Assembly: GCA_034359265.1 (NCBI GenBank)
Contig: CP136896.1
Location: 9,331,501-9,395,500 of the forward strand
Length of the DNA: 64,000 nt
Direction: 5' to 3'
Source of the DNA: Canna indica
Taxonomy: Eukaryota; Streptophyta; Magnoliopsida; Zingiberales; Cannaceae
Shown here: positions 23,750 to 35,555 of the stretch, piece after piece
Layout: each line of letters begins with the position of its first letter
Position numbering within the stretch: position 1 is the first letter of the stretch
Position numbers and translations under genes: made by a program
The notes under the pieces: generated by a model
Told to the model about the DNA's origin: nothing
Database searches by the model: none
What the model saw: only the letters and a program-made list of their open reading frames with translations

Positions 23750-26490
23750 ATTGAGGAGACAGTGGACCAATGGTCGTGCACTCCTTATCAGCTCTAGACA
23801 TATTTTAATATTTCTCTGAGTAAGAAACATTTTTATTAAACTCTGTAAAAGTTACATCCAAACCAATTACATGACTACTCTCTTCTTTATTAACACTCAA
23901 AAATGCAAAACTTGTATCTGTTATACCCTGAAAAAAAATGTAGGATCTTATTGTAAATATTTTTCTTAGAGGGGCCTTTTTAAAAAAGTGTTTAATCCTA
24001 TTTAATTAGCCCTAATCCCCTCACTAATCCTTTTCCCTCTCTCGATCACTGTAGCAGTGGAGGCTGGCGGAGGAGCGTGACGTGCGGCGGCTGTAAGAAG
24101 ACTCCGGTGAATCGGAGTTCGGAGGAGTTGTTAGGTAAGATTCGCGTTCCTACTCTCTTTCCTTTTCGTGTAGGGTAACTCGACTTTAGGATGAGATTTT
24201 TACCTAGGTATTTCGTAGATTAATAGATCTGAAATTTCTTCGTTGTTTTTCTGAGATTTGACGAGATTTGGCGTGTTCCTAATTAGTAAAAATTTTGGAT
24301 CTGTTGATCTTGGTTGAATCGTGCCGTTTTGTGTCGTCTTCTTCGCGCTCAAACTCTTAGCCGCCGGCCACAATGCCAGTCGACACTGTTTTGAATGGTT
24401 TCCGCCAGGCTAGTCGCGCACCTGGCTGTCTCATGGTCGGAGCCGATCGCGACGGGCTGCGGCGCCCGGCAAGGCGTCGCTGCCAGGCGCGCAGGCAACC
24501 ACCGCATTCTGGGCCGTCGTGCGAGGCGGATGGCTGCCACCGCCGCGTGTCGATGACGGCGAGTCATTGTCGGCATCGGTGGTGCTTCCTCGGCGACCTG
24601 ATCGGTCGGAGGACCAGGGTGGTGGCGGCGGCGGCATCGGGTAGAGGCGGCGGCAGGGGAGTGGAGGCGGGGCATTGGTGAACCAAAGGGTTAGATTAGG
24701 GTAAAGGTTAGGTGTAGTTATAACACCTCTTATTTTTGTAACAGTGTTATATTAGTTGTAGCAACGTTAATTATATAGTTAGCATTGATATATATTGATT
24801 TATGATGTTATTCGCTGATGTGGGTATATGTCTATATGATAGGTGTAGCTGTATTATATAGGTTTGTAGCACTGTTACAAAGGTTAGTAGTAGTAACTTA
24901 TCAAGTAGTACTTAAGGTATTTTATTAATTATTCTAAATATTATTATGAGGTCTTATAGTTGGTTAAAAATAATCATATTATATATGAATTTGTATCTAC
25001 TCGACGCCCTGGATTCATTGGTGGGGTCAGTTTTATCGTTTGACTTTCGGATGTTGAAAATAGTATGCATTTATTACCTCGTTTTGCATGTCGGGTCGGA
25101 TAATATTATTTTATCGGTTTTCATGGTTTCAACCTGGGTTGTTTTGTTGTTATACCAGTTGTTAAAGTGAATTTCATCCTAGATCAAGTGTTACCCTACG
25201 TCGAAATATATCTTGTTGTTCTATTCCATTGAAAATTGATGTCTACTGCTGTTGAGACTCCTTATGCATATTTATTGAAACATGTTGCTAGCATGATGTT
25301 TTTATATGCATATTAGTTGAGGATGCTAGTATAGATGTTGCATGCTTTATGCTGTTGATTATATATTTAATTCATACATGATGACATGACTACTAGCATT
25401 ATATTAGTTGAGTTGTAGTATTGTAGTTGTTGACATGATGCATAGTTGATCTTTTGCTGGGCGATAGCCGTGGACACTGTTGATGTATTTCCCAAGGTGT
25501 AGAGCAAGTGACACCGATGATCACATATTTACCACACGGGTGCGTGTGCGGCGTCGAGGTGTTAGACGTTGGCGGACTACCATTTTTGGATAGTCGCATC
25601 TCTAGCTAGAGCGGGCTTGAGGTGTCACTCTCGAGGTGCGAGAGTGCGGGGGAAACCCAATGTCCACTACGCTTTTGATTTGGTCTATGATCATATATTC
25701 ATGTAGATAATAGTTGACATAGTTGTTTGTGTAGGAGCATCAAATAAACTGTTGAATCATAGCTTCCATTGTATACATGACATCATAGCATTTTGCTGCA
25801 ATCCTACTCAGCCTTCTGCTGATGTTTGTTATTTTTGCCTCATATCCTCAAGTATAACGGCATTTCCTTATGGGGTACCTAGAGTTTTGAAGGAGGAGAC
25901 GTCTTCCGCACTTTATCTTAGTTTCCTATTTTATTAGTTGAAATGTTCACTCTATTAACTTTGGACTTGTTTGACTCTTTGGTTAGACTTTGGATTTCAT
26001 TGTTCCTAAATGGACTGTTGAACTTTTATCATTTGTTATCTTGTTGGACCTTTGATTTGGAATCTGATTGTAATTTAATTTCAGTCCACCTATTATGTTG
26101 TTGTTCTGTTGCTAGTTGCACTTCTCCTAGGTGAGGTCCCTTATCTAGGGATAAACCTAAGTGGGGTGTAACAATATCTATACTACAATCTCCATTACAA
26201 TTATTAGTTTTAGATTCCCCTTCTTCAGCAAGGTAATCTTTGTTTACAAAATCCTGTAAAGCAATTTTAGCTAAATCATGAGCTAAGCCATTCCCTTTTC
26301 TTCTCACATGCTTCCAGTCTACTACTATAACCTCCTCAGCCAGCTTCCATATCTTTTTTACTAGTACTGATATTTTCCATGATGATTCAAATTCCTTCTT
26401 TAGAATTTTAACCAACATTTCACAGTAAATTTTCACCACAATTCCTCTCAGCATCTTCTTCCTCATATTGTCCAGGCCATACCACAAAAG
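23750..26490 (-). pseudogene. LINE remnant with RNase H-like domain, split by a solo LTR
   Basis: The minus-strand frame at 26174-26487 contains WKHVRRKGNGLAHDLAKIA, which fits the C-terminal RNase H domain (RVT_3 type) found after the reverse transcriptase of many plant LINEs. About 100 residues remain and upstream parts are frameshifted. The probable 3' portion continues at 23750-23918, on the other side of the LTR at 23919-26173, so the LTR landed in the LINE. Edges approximate. Confidence 0.5.
23919..26173 (+). mobile_element. Solo LTR of a Tekay/Del-like Gypsy (chromovirus)
   Basis: Starts TGTTATACCCTGAA and ends GTGGGGTGTAACA, the ends typical of Tekay/Del chromovirus LTRs, and at 2.25 kb has a plausible length. 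Flanks are GTATC (23914-23918) and ATATC (26174-26178), a five-base duplication with one mismatch. No internal domain adjoins, so this is a solo LTR left by recombination. Positions 24360-24680 are a GC-rich island without a credible protein. Confidence 0.7.
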
Positions 26491-26500
26491 TCATTGCTTG

Positions 26501-26801
26501 TGTGAGTGATCCATGATAGGTTGGATCACTCAGAAGCCCATTTGGAAGAGGCCCAACCTGCAGTCCTTTTGTAGCCAATGGGATTTTTTATCATGTCATT
26601 GACTAAGGGGGGCTACGGTTTCCTTTAAAAGGAGCTCTAACCTTTCCGGTCAAGTGGAGCAAAAAATTATCTAGGGGCTTAGCAGCTTGCAATTCATCCC
26701 TCTTGATCTCCTTTCTTCACCACTTCCATGGCATTCATTTGATATGTAGGTACACATGTTTCATTTTATCTCCCACATATGCTATCAAATAGTATCATAG
26801 C
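26501..26801 (+). mobile_element. Degraded Copia-like LTR end with primer-binding site
   Basis: Sequence beginning TGTGAGTGATCC contains TTTAAAAGGAGC (TATA-like) near 26625 and ends before TAGTATCATAGC (26790-26801), a decayed version of the tRNA-iMet primer-binding site TGGTATCAGAGC. The following 26802-27110 has no gag frame. Confidence 0.4.
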
Positions 26802-27114
26802 TATGTTTTTTGAATTATTTGATTTGGCCTCTGGGATATGTTGTTTTGTCTTCATATTTCGATTAGCTTAGATCAGTGTGCCTATCTTCGTTTGCTGCAA
26901 GTTACAAGATTTTTTTGCTTGCGCCGTGTGCACCTTGCGGCGCGTGCAGACGCTAGCGTCATCTCGGCACGCCCCGCAAAGCGCACAAGAGTTCGAACAA
27001 GGTTTTCCCCTACGGGTGCACGTCGCGTGGCTGGCATGCACCGCCGTCCCAGCTCACCTCGCGAGGCAAATAAGGGGTTTCCCCTTACGTACATTCATTA
27101 ATAACTAACTTTGA

Positions 27115-28530
27115 TAATTGTGTGATCCAGCACATACCTTGGAAGAAAAATACTTGTGCCGACCTGTTATCCAAGCTCTCCAGCACTAAGAAGCTCCAAA
27201 ATAGTAGGTTCAGTCATTCAACAAGTCCTCGATCAATTGAGCATCCAACCGACTGACACATCGATCGAAGTCAAAGCGATCGAGCAGACCATCGACTGGA
27301 GGACCCCCTACATAGCCTACCTCGGACAAGGAGAGGTGCCAAAGCACATCTCAAATCAAAACAAGTACAGAAGAATGACTAGTTATTACACTCTCCTCAA
27401 CGACCAACTCTACAGGAGAGGGTACTCCCACCCACTGCTCAAGTGCATCGGCCAACCCAAAGTGGACACTGTGATAGTAGAAGTACACGAAGGCATTTGT
27501 GGCAACCACATCGGAGGAAGATCCTTAGCAACTAAAATCCTCTGTCCTGGATACTTTTGGCCAACCATGAAGACATACTACGGCTTGTATGTTAAAAGGT
27601 GCGACAAGTACCAGAGGTTCTCAGAAGTCTCACAAAAGCATCTCGAGCTGCTGCATAGCTCAAAAATTAGTTGACCATTTCACAGTGGGACATTGACCTC
27701 CTTGGTCCTTTCCCTTCGACCGCAAGACAAGTCAAATACTTGGTAGTGGTCATAGACTACTTCACCAAGTGGATAGAGGCCAAATCTCTGGCCTCAATTG
27801 CAACCGAGAAGGTCAAAAAATTTGTGTGGAAGAGGATTATCTACAGGTATGGCATTACCACACGAACTCGTCAGTGATAACGACACACAGTTCACGGATA
27901 AATGGTTCAGATAATTTTGCTCGGACCTCAACATCCAACATCTCTTCTCTTTAGTAGAGTACCCGTAGACTAATGGCCTGGCCAAGGAGGCTAACAAGGT
28001 CATCCTAACATGACTCGAAAATAAGCTTGACAAGGTCAAAGGGCACTGGGCCGAAGAGCTGCCCCAAGTACTATGGAGCTACAACACAACCGCCCAATCA
28101 TCCACTCAAGAAACTCCTTACAGGCTCGTCTATGGAGAATAGACCATGATCCCCATCAAGATCGCAGAGCCTAACCTTTGCAGAGCAACCTTTGGCGAAT
28201 AAAGCAATTCAAAGACCTGACAGATCGAGATGGATCTTGTCGAGGAAGAACGAGAGCTCGCCAGGGTCAGGGAAGAAGCCATGAAGCTCAAGATATCTCA
28301 GAAATACGACAAGCATGTTAAACCGAAGAATTTGAATGAGGGATATCTAGTACTAAGAAAGATCGAACTCCAAAGAAAACCAACTAGGGAAGAGAAGCTT
28401 GCCCCAAACTAGGAAGACTCTACAGGGTCATCAAAGACGTCGGAAAGGGAGCGCTTACAAAATCACCGAACTCTCCGGACGGGAACTCCCATGGATGTAG
28501 AACACGGCCTCCCTGTGGGCCTACTACTGC
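27115..28530 (+). pseudogene. Ty3/Gypsy pol remnant (RNase H end and integrase), Tat-like
   Basis: From 27125 the frame reads HIPWKKNTCADLLSKL, the end of the Gypsy RNase H. The frame from 27156 follows with an integrase zinc-binding region: His of VHEGICGNH, then CDKYQRF. The integrase core follows: WDIDLLGPFP near 27680 and DYFTKWIEAKS near 27750, with later scraps (NKVILT, QSSTQETPYRLVYGE) split by stops and frameshifts. The tail 28540-28650 (TTTTCCCACAAGGTTTTCCC, ACGAGGCACC) resembles sequence just upstream of the 3' LTR in Tat-lineage elements. Not functional. Confidence 0.75.
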
Positions 28531-29473
28531 TAAGCACACTCCCTTAAATTACAAATGGTCGGTGTACTATTTTTTCCTTCATTGCAGCTTTTCCCACAAG
28601 GTTTTCCCTTGAAAGGTATTAACGAGGCACCACCACGCGTAAGCCAAGTACATCACCCAGTGGAACTTGATGTATTACTTGACAGTTATACAATAATACT
28701 ACTCTCCCATTTTTCACATCCCTTTGTGTCCATATTATTTACCGTTATTTCATAGCACACAACAAAGGAACTCCCACGATTTCGCGATAGGCGCACCTTC
28801 CGACGACGACAGTCACTCCCAACCTGTGTGACACATCGATCCTTCTTAAGCTCGAGCCCATCCTCAGCGCCACCACTCCTTGGCCTCAAACGCCACCATC
28901 GGGCCCAGCGCCCTCAACGACCCAAGCGTGATATCGCCTTACGTTCCCCGCGAGCTCAGCTTGACCCTAGGTGCGATCACCAGCCCTAAATGCGGCCTCC
29001 GGCTCCAATGAGACCGGCTGGCTCTAAATGAGCATAATGACCCAAAGCGTGTTCCTCGCAAGCTCGATTTAACACCGAGTTTGGTCCTTGGCCTCAGTTG
29101 CCGCCATCTATGGGCCCAACGCCCTCAATGACCTGAAGCACGCTCCTCATGAGCTTGTTGTAACACTGAGTCTGGTTCTCTACTCCCAAACTCGAACGAC
29201 TTCGAGGAACACTACCTGAAATTATGTAATTTATGATAGCTATCTATGATGGCTAATATAGCGATCGCAAATGCGACAATTCTGTGATCACTAGGAATGG
29301 TCGTCATAGCCCAGTCGTCGAAACGATTGCGACGACACAACGACTGCGGAGACAGCCGTCGCAGCCTCAAGTACATAGCAATGGCAGGGTGACCGCATAG
29401 TGACCCTTGTTTGCGACCACGCGCCAAACATCATCGCAAACCATCGAAGATTAGTTATTTTAACCCGATCACA

Positions 29474-29478
<5 letters not shown>
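28531..29478. other. Probable 3' non-coding part of the Gypsy remnant, with internal repeats
   Basis: A block with CTTGGCCTCAAACGCCACC ... GCCCTCAACGACC near 28878 recurs, diverged, near 29090 (CTTGGCCTCAGTTGCCGCC ... GCCCTCAATGACC). No coding frame supported. Confidence 0.4.

Positions 29479-29514
<36 letters not shown>
29479..29514. repeat. (TC)n microsatellite
   Basis: About 17 CT units. Confidence 0.9.
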
Positions 29515-29515
<1 letters not shown>

Positions 29516-31081
29516 AGATCGACAACTACCACAAAGGTAACCTTGGTCTTAACTCTACTTTTGACAGGGATCTAATCTCAGCCCAAAAGTTTATCCGCAA
29601 CCTCAACGCCTGTCAACCTGTCAAGAATTGGCAATAGCCGACTCAACGACACCAGGCTCAAATAAGAACGACTCCCCATGTCGCATTCGACCACACAACA
29701 CCGGCATCGTCCGACGTTCAGGCTAAGAGAAGGCCAAACACCACAGTGAGAAGGCAAAAGCCACAAGAAAGAATCATCACAGAAAAAAATCTGTGTATAT
29801 ATTCACAAACCCTGCAAAGGGTAAACATACATTCATATATCCACAAAGGGGAAGTGTACAATAGAGAAACAAATTACTGAAATATACAACAAGGAACAGC
29901 TATCAGGGGGAAACATCCCGGTGATACAACAGTGACAATGACACCGCTCCAATCCAACCTCATCTGATGCCACCCAAAGTGAGAGGTTGAGGATTTCAAG
30001 CGCCAATGAAGGCTTGGACCACCGAAAACTTGGCTGAATTGGCCAGGAACAATGGTCAATAAAGGGAGGAGGAGAATTGCATTAATGGACTACAAGAAGA
30101 TGTCGACACCACTACCTGAGAGGGACAGCCCCCGCGGCTAGGTTTCCTAAAACTAGGCCAACTATGTGGCTAAGGGCTTCTAGAATAAAGGCAACACAAC
30201 ACCCCTCTCTAGTTCAGGGGCGAAGGAGGTGCCATCTTCATAAGCCCCCAGGTGCAAACTCACCTCAGTCAGGCGGCCACGGATCTCCAGCCACCAATGT
30301 CGCTGCAACTAGCCCTACGCCTCCTACCTCCCTCATAAGCCTCGGGGTGCGTATCCACAACATACTTTGATCTACTCACTTCCTTGGGGACTTTCAGAGG
30401 GACGAAGACTCGCAGCACTTCCCACTCTATGCCAAGTGTTCATACATACAAGAAAGATAAGAGGCATGGGGCTTTTATAGACCCAAGAGAGATCTCCCAA
30501 CTAATTGCTATAGGCCACTACCCCACTAACACTAATAGAGCCGGATCTGTCAACCGACAACGAGCACTCAAGTACCTTGGGAACTAGCAGCTGAATCTCG
30601 AAAGTTATAATTACTCTTCTGATAGAATCAAAGGCTAAACAGGCGGCGAGGCAGGCACACGAAAATGTGCCATTTCTTCTCCTCAACCGCCACATTTATC
30701 ACGAAAACTGAAGGGTCGCAAGGTGACCAAACTAGCTTGCGCCGAGGTCTTCTACTCCAACAGGTGCTCACATACCAATCTGAGGCTAGAGGGTGATATA
30801 TTATTACAGCTCAGCTCGAAGTTCTAGGACTCCGACCAATATCGAGGATTGTGGATTTGACTAGCACTTTGGGCCCAGTCGGATCATGCTCAGAAGCACC
30901 CACACTTATGAACCAAACTCAAATCAAGCCAAACATCACTTGGTCTGAGGGCTCTGCCCGACCAGACAAGGACATTTGTATCATCCATTAATTACCAAGG
31001 ATCCGACAATAATGATCCTGATATTTTCGGGATAAACATCGATAATTTTGGACATATCCTCGCGATATCCAGGAAGACATT
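29515..31081. other. Moderate-GC non-coding DNA, probably retroelement-derived
   Basis: Short open frames only, none with a domain I recognise. Composition matches the adjacent Gypsy remnant more than the AT-rich background. Confidence 0.35.
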
Positions 31082-31380
31082 TATTAGAAAATCAGTCTTG
31101 GACCTAACTCCACCCCAAAAGCTAGCTCATGAGGAGAGTTAGACTCACTAATTTCTTAACATGGTATCAAAACCAGACCTATTATTGATTGTGGGCCACC
31201 TGCAGAATTTCATGCTCCAGATGTGGATCCTAGGCGTGAGAGGGGTGTGTTAAAGTCCAACATTGATTGAGGTTGTGGTCTAGATGACCTTTAAATAGAT
31301 TGGACAATCCTCCCCCTATGAGCTAGCTTTTGAGGTAAGTTAAGTCCAAGGCTGATTTTCTAACATGGTATCAGAGCCAG
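31082..31380 (+). mobile_element. TRIM element with two PBS copies; left repeat is a hairpin
   Basis: A 118-bp terminal repeat at 31248-31365 starts TGTTAAAGTCC, ends TAACA and is followed by the primer-binding site TGGTATCAGAGCC (31366-31378). Upstream, a second TAACA end (to 31161) is followed by TGGTATCAAAACC (from 31162) and a short internal region ending in a GAGAGGGG purine tract. The left repeat (31082-31161) is chimeric: its first half is the reverse complement of the repeat's 3' end, meeting the direct copy at a GCTAGCT palindrome. No coding capacity. Confidence 0.7.
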
Positions 31381-31385
31381 ACCTA

Positions 31386-33239
31386 TTATTGATTTTAAAA
31401 TGAGAGATGCATTAATTCACTAAATGAAGTAGCCTTATATATACTTTACAGGATATTTTGATAACTCCTAAATACTTGATAATTAACTGATAATTACTCA
31501 ATATTCTAACAAGATAAATATCTAATAATTAAAGGATAACTACAATGCTTAGTCAATCAAGCCTTGCCCATCTACGTGAAGTAGTGTTGCATTATCTTCA
31601 ACACTCCCCATCAACACTAACTTCACCATCTCAATCTTTCGATCATCATCCTCCGTCTGACGTCGCACACATGCGTCTATTTCCTCGCGTACCATCTCTT
31701 TCGTCTCTTTTGTCTTTCTCTTTTTCGTCTACTGTGCTCTTCATGAAGATCCGAAAAGACTTCTTTCATCCTCTGTGCTCTCCACGAAGATCCGGCGAGA
31801 CTTGTCCTCTGTGCTCTCCACGATAACCAAGCGAGACTTTGTTTCGTCCTCTGTGCTCTCCACGATGACCAACAAGAATGCCCCTTATGCTTTTCACGGG
31901 ACCCAGCGATACTGTCCTTTTTATCTCCCCCACTCTTTAATTTCATTGGGTGACGACTGCTTTTGAAAACCCATGTTGGAGACCTACTATTGCTGAAGAA
32001 GAGGGGTCGATCGGTGCTTCTTCTACGATTGCGGTCTCCCCTATGTGGCGACCAACGTGACTTGTCCCCAAAATCAAAGTGGGAGCCGATGCAATGGAGC
32101 GGCGTTGAAACCCTCCAGAACTTTAGTTTGATGATGACTTTGCTGGAGATAATCTTCTTCCTTATTTTGACTAAGTCAAAATAGAAATGGGTTGCGCAGG
32201 ATACTTCTTCTTAGAAGCAGCATTCTTCCTCTTGAAGGTGGGGCCCGCTTGATTAAATTCCTTTCTTTCTTTACTATTTTTGACTGCTCGTGTGGCAGGA
32301 GATGAAACAGCAGCCACAGCTTTCTCCTCGACCTTCTTGACGAGCGTGCTCCGCTGAGCTCCAGGCTGATGTTGGCAACGTCTTCTACGTCCACCTACCT
32401 TGCATTCTGGATTTGATTCTCAAAATGCACTTCCACCGAGTGGAGAAGAGAGCGGGCTTCTCGATCTCCTCTCCGAGATCTGGTGCAAACTCGGCAGTCC
32501 TCTCGATCTCCTCTGTGAGATCTGGTACGACTCTTCTTTTCTTTCAAGCATCGACAAGAAACTTTATCTCCTTCCTGTGTGAGCCACGTTGCGGGTGTCG
32601 ATGTCGGCCTTGCCAATGCTTTGCTCAAAACGGATCCGAGGTTAATGTTGCTGCACCACCGAAGGAGATGGACGAGTGAGCAGTCGTCACTCCTTCACCT
32701 CTGTTCAAATAGAGGACTTTCTTCTTTGTTGCAATGCTTCTCCCTCTTTTGGATATAGTTGTCGTTGGACAGATTCGGCTTCGTCTTGTTCGTCTCCTCT
32801 CCACGGAGACCGTCCCCTGTGCTCCTCACGGGGACCCGACGAAATCTTCTTTCGCCTTCTTTTGCGGACGAACGCACGAACCTCCTGCAGCGGCGGTGAC
32901 GTTTACCTCTCTCTCCCTCTCCCCGACTCTGACTCTTCGCAATCTCTCGCCCCCGGGCTCTGATACTAATTGTTGAACTTGAAATGAGAGATGCAGAAGT
33001 CGCTTTGTGGAATTAGATTCATTTCTCCATATCGTGAACTGCTTCACCCGACGACGCTTGTCAGTCTTCTGTAATTGCCAACTTCATTTGGAAGGGAGGA
33101 GGAGCGTCGAGTCCCTCAACGTCGAGTCCCTGTGAAGGTGTAGCAATTTATCCACCGGAAGAAGCATAGCTTTCTCACTGTTACTTGAGGAAGAAGCCAC
33201 ATCAGATTGCATTCAAGTGATTGCATAGGAAGGAGTGCA
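31386..33239 (-). mobile_element. Putative non-autonomous Copia-like element (no pol)
   Basis: On the minus strand a purine tract TTGATGGGGAG is followed at 31601 by TGTTGAAGATAATGCAACAC, a typical tract-plus-LTR-start. At the other end CTCTCATTTCAAGTTCAACA (32972 on the plus side) is followed by TTAGTATCAGAGCCC, a near-match to the tRNA-iMet site. The internal part lacks gag and pol motifs. It has four diverged repeats (31733-31880) translating on the minus strand to SSWRAQRTK-like units. The two LTRs agree clearly only over their last ~25 bases, so the right LTR edge is uncertain. Confidence 0.45.
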
Positions 33240-33944
33240 GGATAATTGTCTGAATATATCTTAAATTTTGGACTTTGTCTCAAATATATCATGAACTTTC
33301 ACTTCGCCAAATTATATCCTGAACTATTAATTTTGTATCAATTATATCCATCCGTTAAAATTTCGTCACTTACTTCGTTAACAGTGTGACGTGGCTTGCG
33401 CACGTGGATTAAAATATTTTTATTTTTATTTTAACACTTTCTTCGACACCACTTCGTCGGATCTCGTCGGACCTCACCGGAGAAACTACCGCACCTCGCT
33501 GGAGAAATCATCGAACCTCGTTCGTAAATAATTCCAATATAAAAGGATTCTCCGACGAGGTCTGGCGGTTTCTCCGATGAGGTCCGACGATTTCTCCGAC
33601 GAGGTCCGACATTTTCTCTGGTGAGGTTCGACGATTTCTCCGACGAGGTTCGGCGTTTTCTCCGGTGAGGTCCGACGAGATTCGGCAGTTTCTCCGGCAC
33701 GGTTCGACGGTTTCTCCGGCGAGGTCCGGCGAAGTGGTGACGGAGAAAGTGTTAAAATATAAAAAAATATTTTAATCCACGTGTGCAAGCCACGTCACAC
33801 CGTTAACGGAGTAAGTGACGGAATTTTAACGGAGGGATACAATTGATACAAATTTAATAGTTCATGATACAATTTGGTGAAGTGAAAGTTTAGGATACAT
33901 TTGAGACAGAGTCCAAAGTTCAGGATATATTCAGGTAATTACCC
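33240..33944. mobile_element. Foldback element with ~235-bp inverted arms
   Basis: The left end GGATAATTGTCTGAATATATC is mirrored by the right end, whose inverse reads GGGTAATTACCTGAATATATC. Matching continues through CACGTGGATTAAAATATTTTT to CACCACTTCG. The loop (about 33490-33715) holds direct repeats of TTTCTCCGACGAGGT. No target duplication found. A lone right arm of the same family is at 59060-59185. Confidence 0.8.
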
Positions 33945-33990
33945 TTTATTTTGACTTATCAAATTGCAAGTGAAGGATTAATTCTAGGAA

Positions 33991-34231
33991 GAGGTGGGGT
34001 GGAGTTAGGTCCAAGGCTGATTTTTTAATATGGTATCAGAGCCACACCTATTGTTGATTATGGGTCACCTGCAGAACTTCACGCTCCAGATGTGGATCAT
34101 GGGCGTGAGGGGTGTGTGTTAAAGTCTCACATTGGTTGCGGTTGTGGTCTAGATGACCTTTAAATAGATTGGGCAATCCATCCCCTATGAGCTAACTTTT
34201 GAGGTGAGTTAGGCTCACTAATTTCTTAACA
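33991..34231 (+). mobile_element. TRIM element, second copy
   Basis: A 5'-truncated terminal repeat (to about 34030) is followed by TGGTATCAGAGCC (34031-34043), a short internal region ending GCGTGAGGGGTG, and a full 115-bp repeat (34117-34231) beginning TGTTAAAGTC and ending CTTAACA. Same family as 31082-31380. Confidence 0.7.
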
Positions 34232-35555
34232 TCATCGCCTCAAAATATTCTTATCCTGCACTATAAATAAATACGACACACATCAGGTATACTCTCGATT
34301 CCAATTACATGCCCACCATCGAGAATTTTTCTTACTGGAACGTCGGAGTGTCTTTGCAGGTTCTTCCATCGAAATCGTATCGAATCAGGAGACGCGAAGG
34401 AACGCATCACTCGTGCTTCACGCAAGAGCACAATGTAACTTTAGTTATCATAATTTTCTTTCTTTTTTTAAAAAAAGGCTTCACAGTAGCTATTACATGC
34501 ATGCGAGAGATATAAGTTTAAAAAATTGTACAAGATGCTAAACTGAGAAGTTACCCTCACACTTTTTTCACATTTACTTTTTTGCCAAATTCTATCATGT
34601 GCTTCACATGTGCGGTGTTAGAAGCAATTAAGAGGGCCTCAATATCACATTGCAAAAGGTACAAGGATTAATTTTAGTTTGGCACATAAAGTTTTTTTCG
34701 ATGTTTCATATTGATCTTAAAGTTTAGAAAGTATTATTTGGACCCTATGACTTACTTTCTTTAAATTTATTTTGATTTCCACTTCATGAATTTTTTTTTG
34801 ATCTTTCAAGTATTAAAAATCTTACTTTGGCCCCTCAAGTTTAAAATTCTCATATTTTTCACCAACCTTTCAAAAAAATATTCAGTTGGTGTTTTGCCCA
34901 TATATAATGGAGTTTAACTATAAATTGTTTTTTACGAAGAAAATTATTATTTTTGTAACAATAATTATCAATATCACTAATTATTAATGTTCAAATAGAA
35001 ATCTCCATCTAAAGAATGTACTATAAAGGAATGTTTGGTTCGCGGAAGAAAATAATAAAGAATAGAAATAAATGAATAATAATCATCCTAGTGTTTGGTT
35101 TGAATTTTGAATAGATTGAAAAATTATACGAGAAATAACTATTTCATTGTTTGATTTGCATTAGAAATAGAGCAAAAATAATGTGAAAAAATAGTAAATG
35201 GACAAATTATCCTTCGGTTGTTAATTATATTATATTGATTATGTTTATATGCAAAATAAAAGAACATATCAATAATATTATAAAATAATCATAATGAAAA
35301 GTAGTAAATTAATATATTTAGTCATACATTAATTATTTTATAATATAACATAAATATTAATATATAATATTTATTAATAACATTAATAATAGTTTTTATA
35401 TCAATTAAATTATAATATTTTTTAAAAGTATAATTGAATAAAAGATAAATATTTTTATATTAAATCACTATTAGATTATTAGATCTAAATATAAATAATT
35501 CAATAATTACGAGTAATTAATGAAAAATATAGCCTAGTTAATGATGATTCAAGAT
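34232..35555. other. AT-rich repeat-derived DNA
   Basis: 34670-34880 has phrases (CTTAAAGTTTAGAAAGT, CCCCTCAAGTTT) typical of MULE-type MITE arms, with a possible inverted partner at 37740-37920. AT-rich afterwards. No gene seen. Confidence 0.35.

Noticed and set aside
24349..24681. Open frames of 102 and 108 codons in the GC-rich island
   Set aside because: Low-complexity Arg/Pro/Ala sequence within an LTR; no domain or splice support.
29212..30695. Numerous 60-70-codon frames
   Set aside because: Moderate-GC retroelement-derived DNA opens frames by chance; none shows a gag or pol motif.
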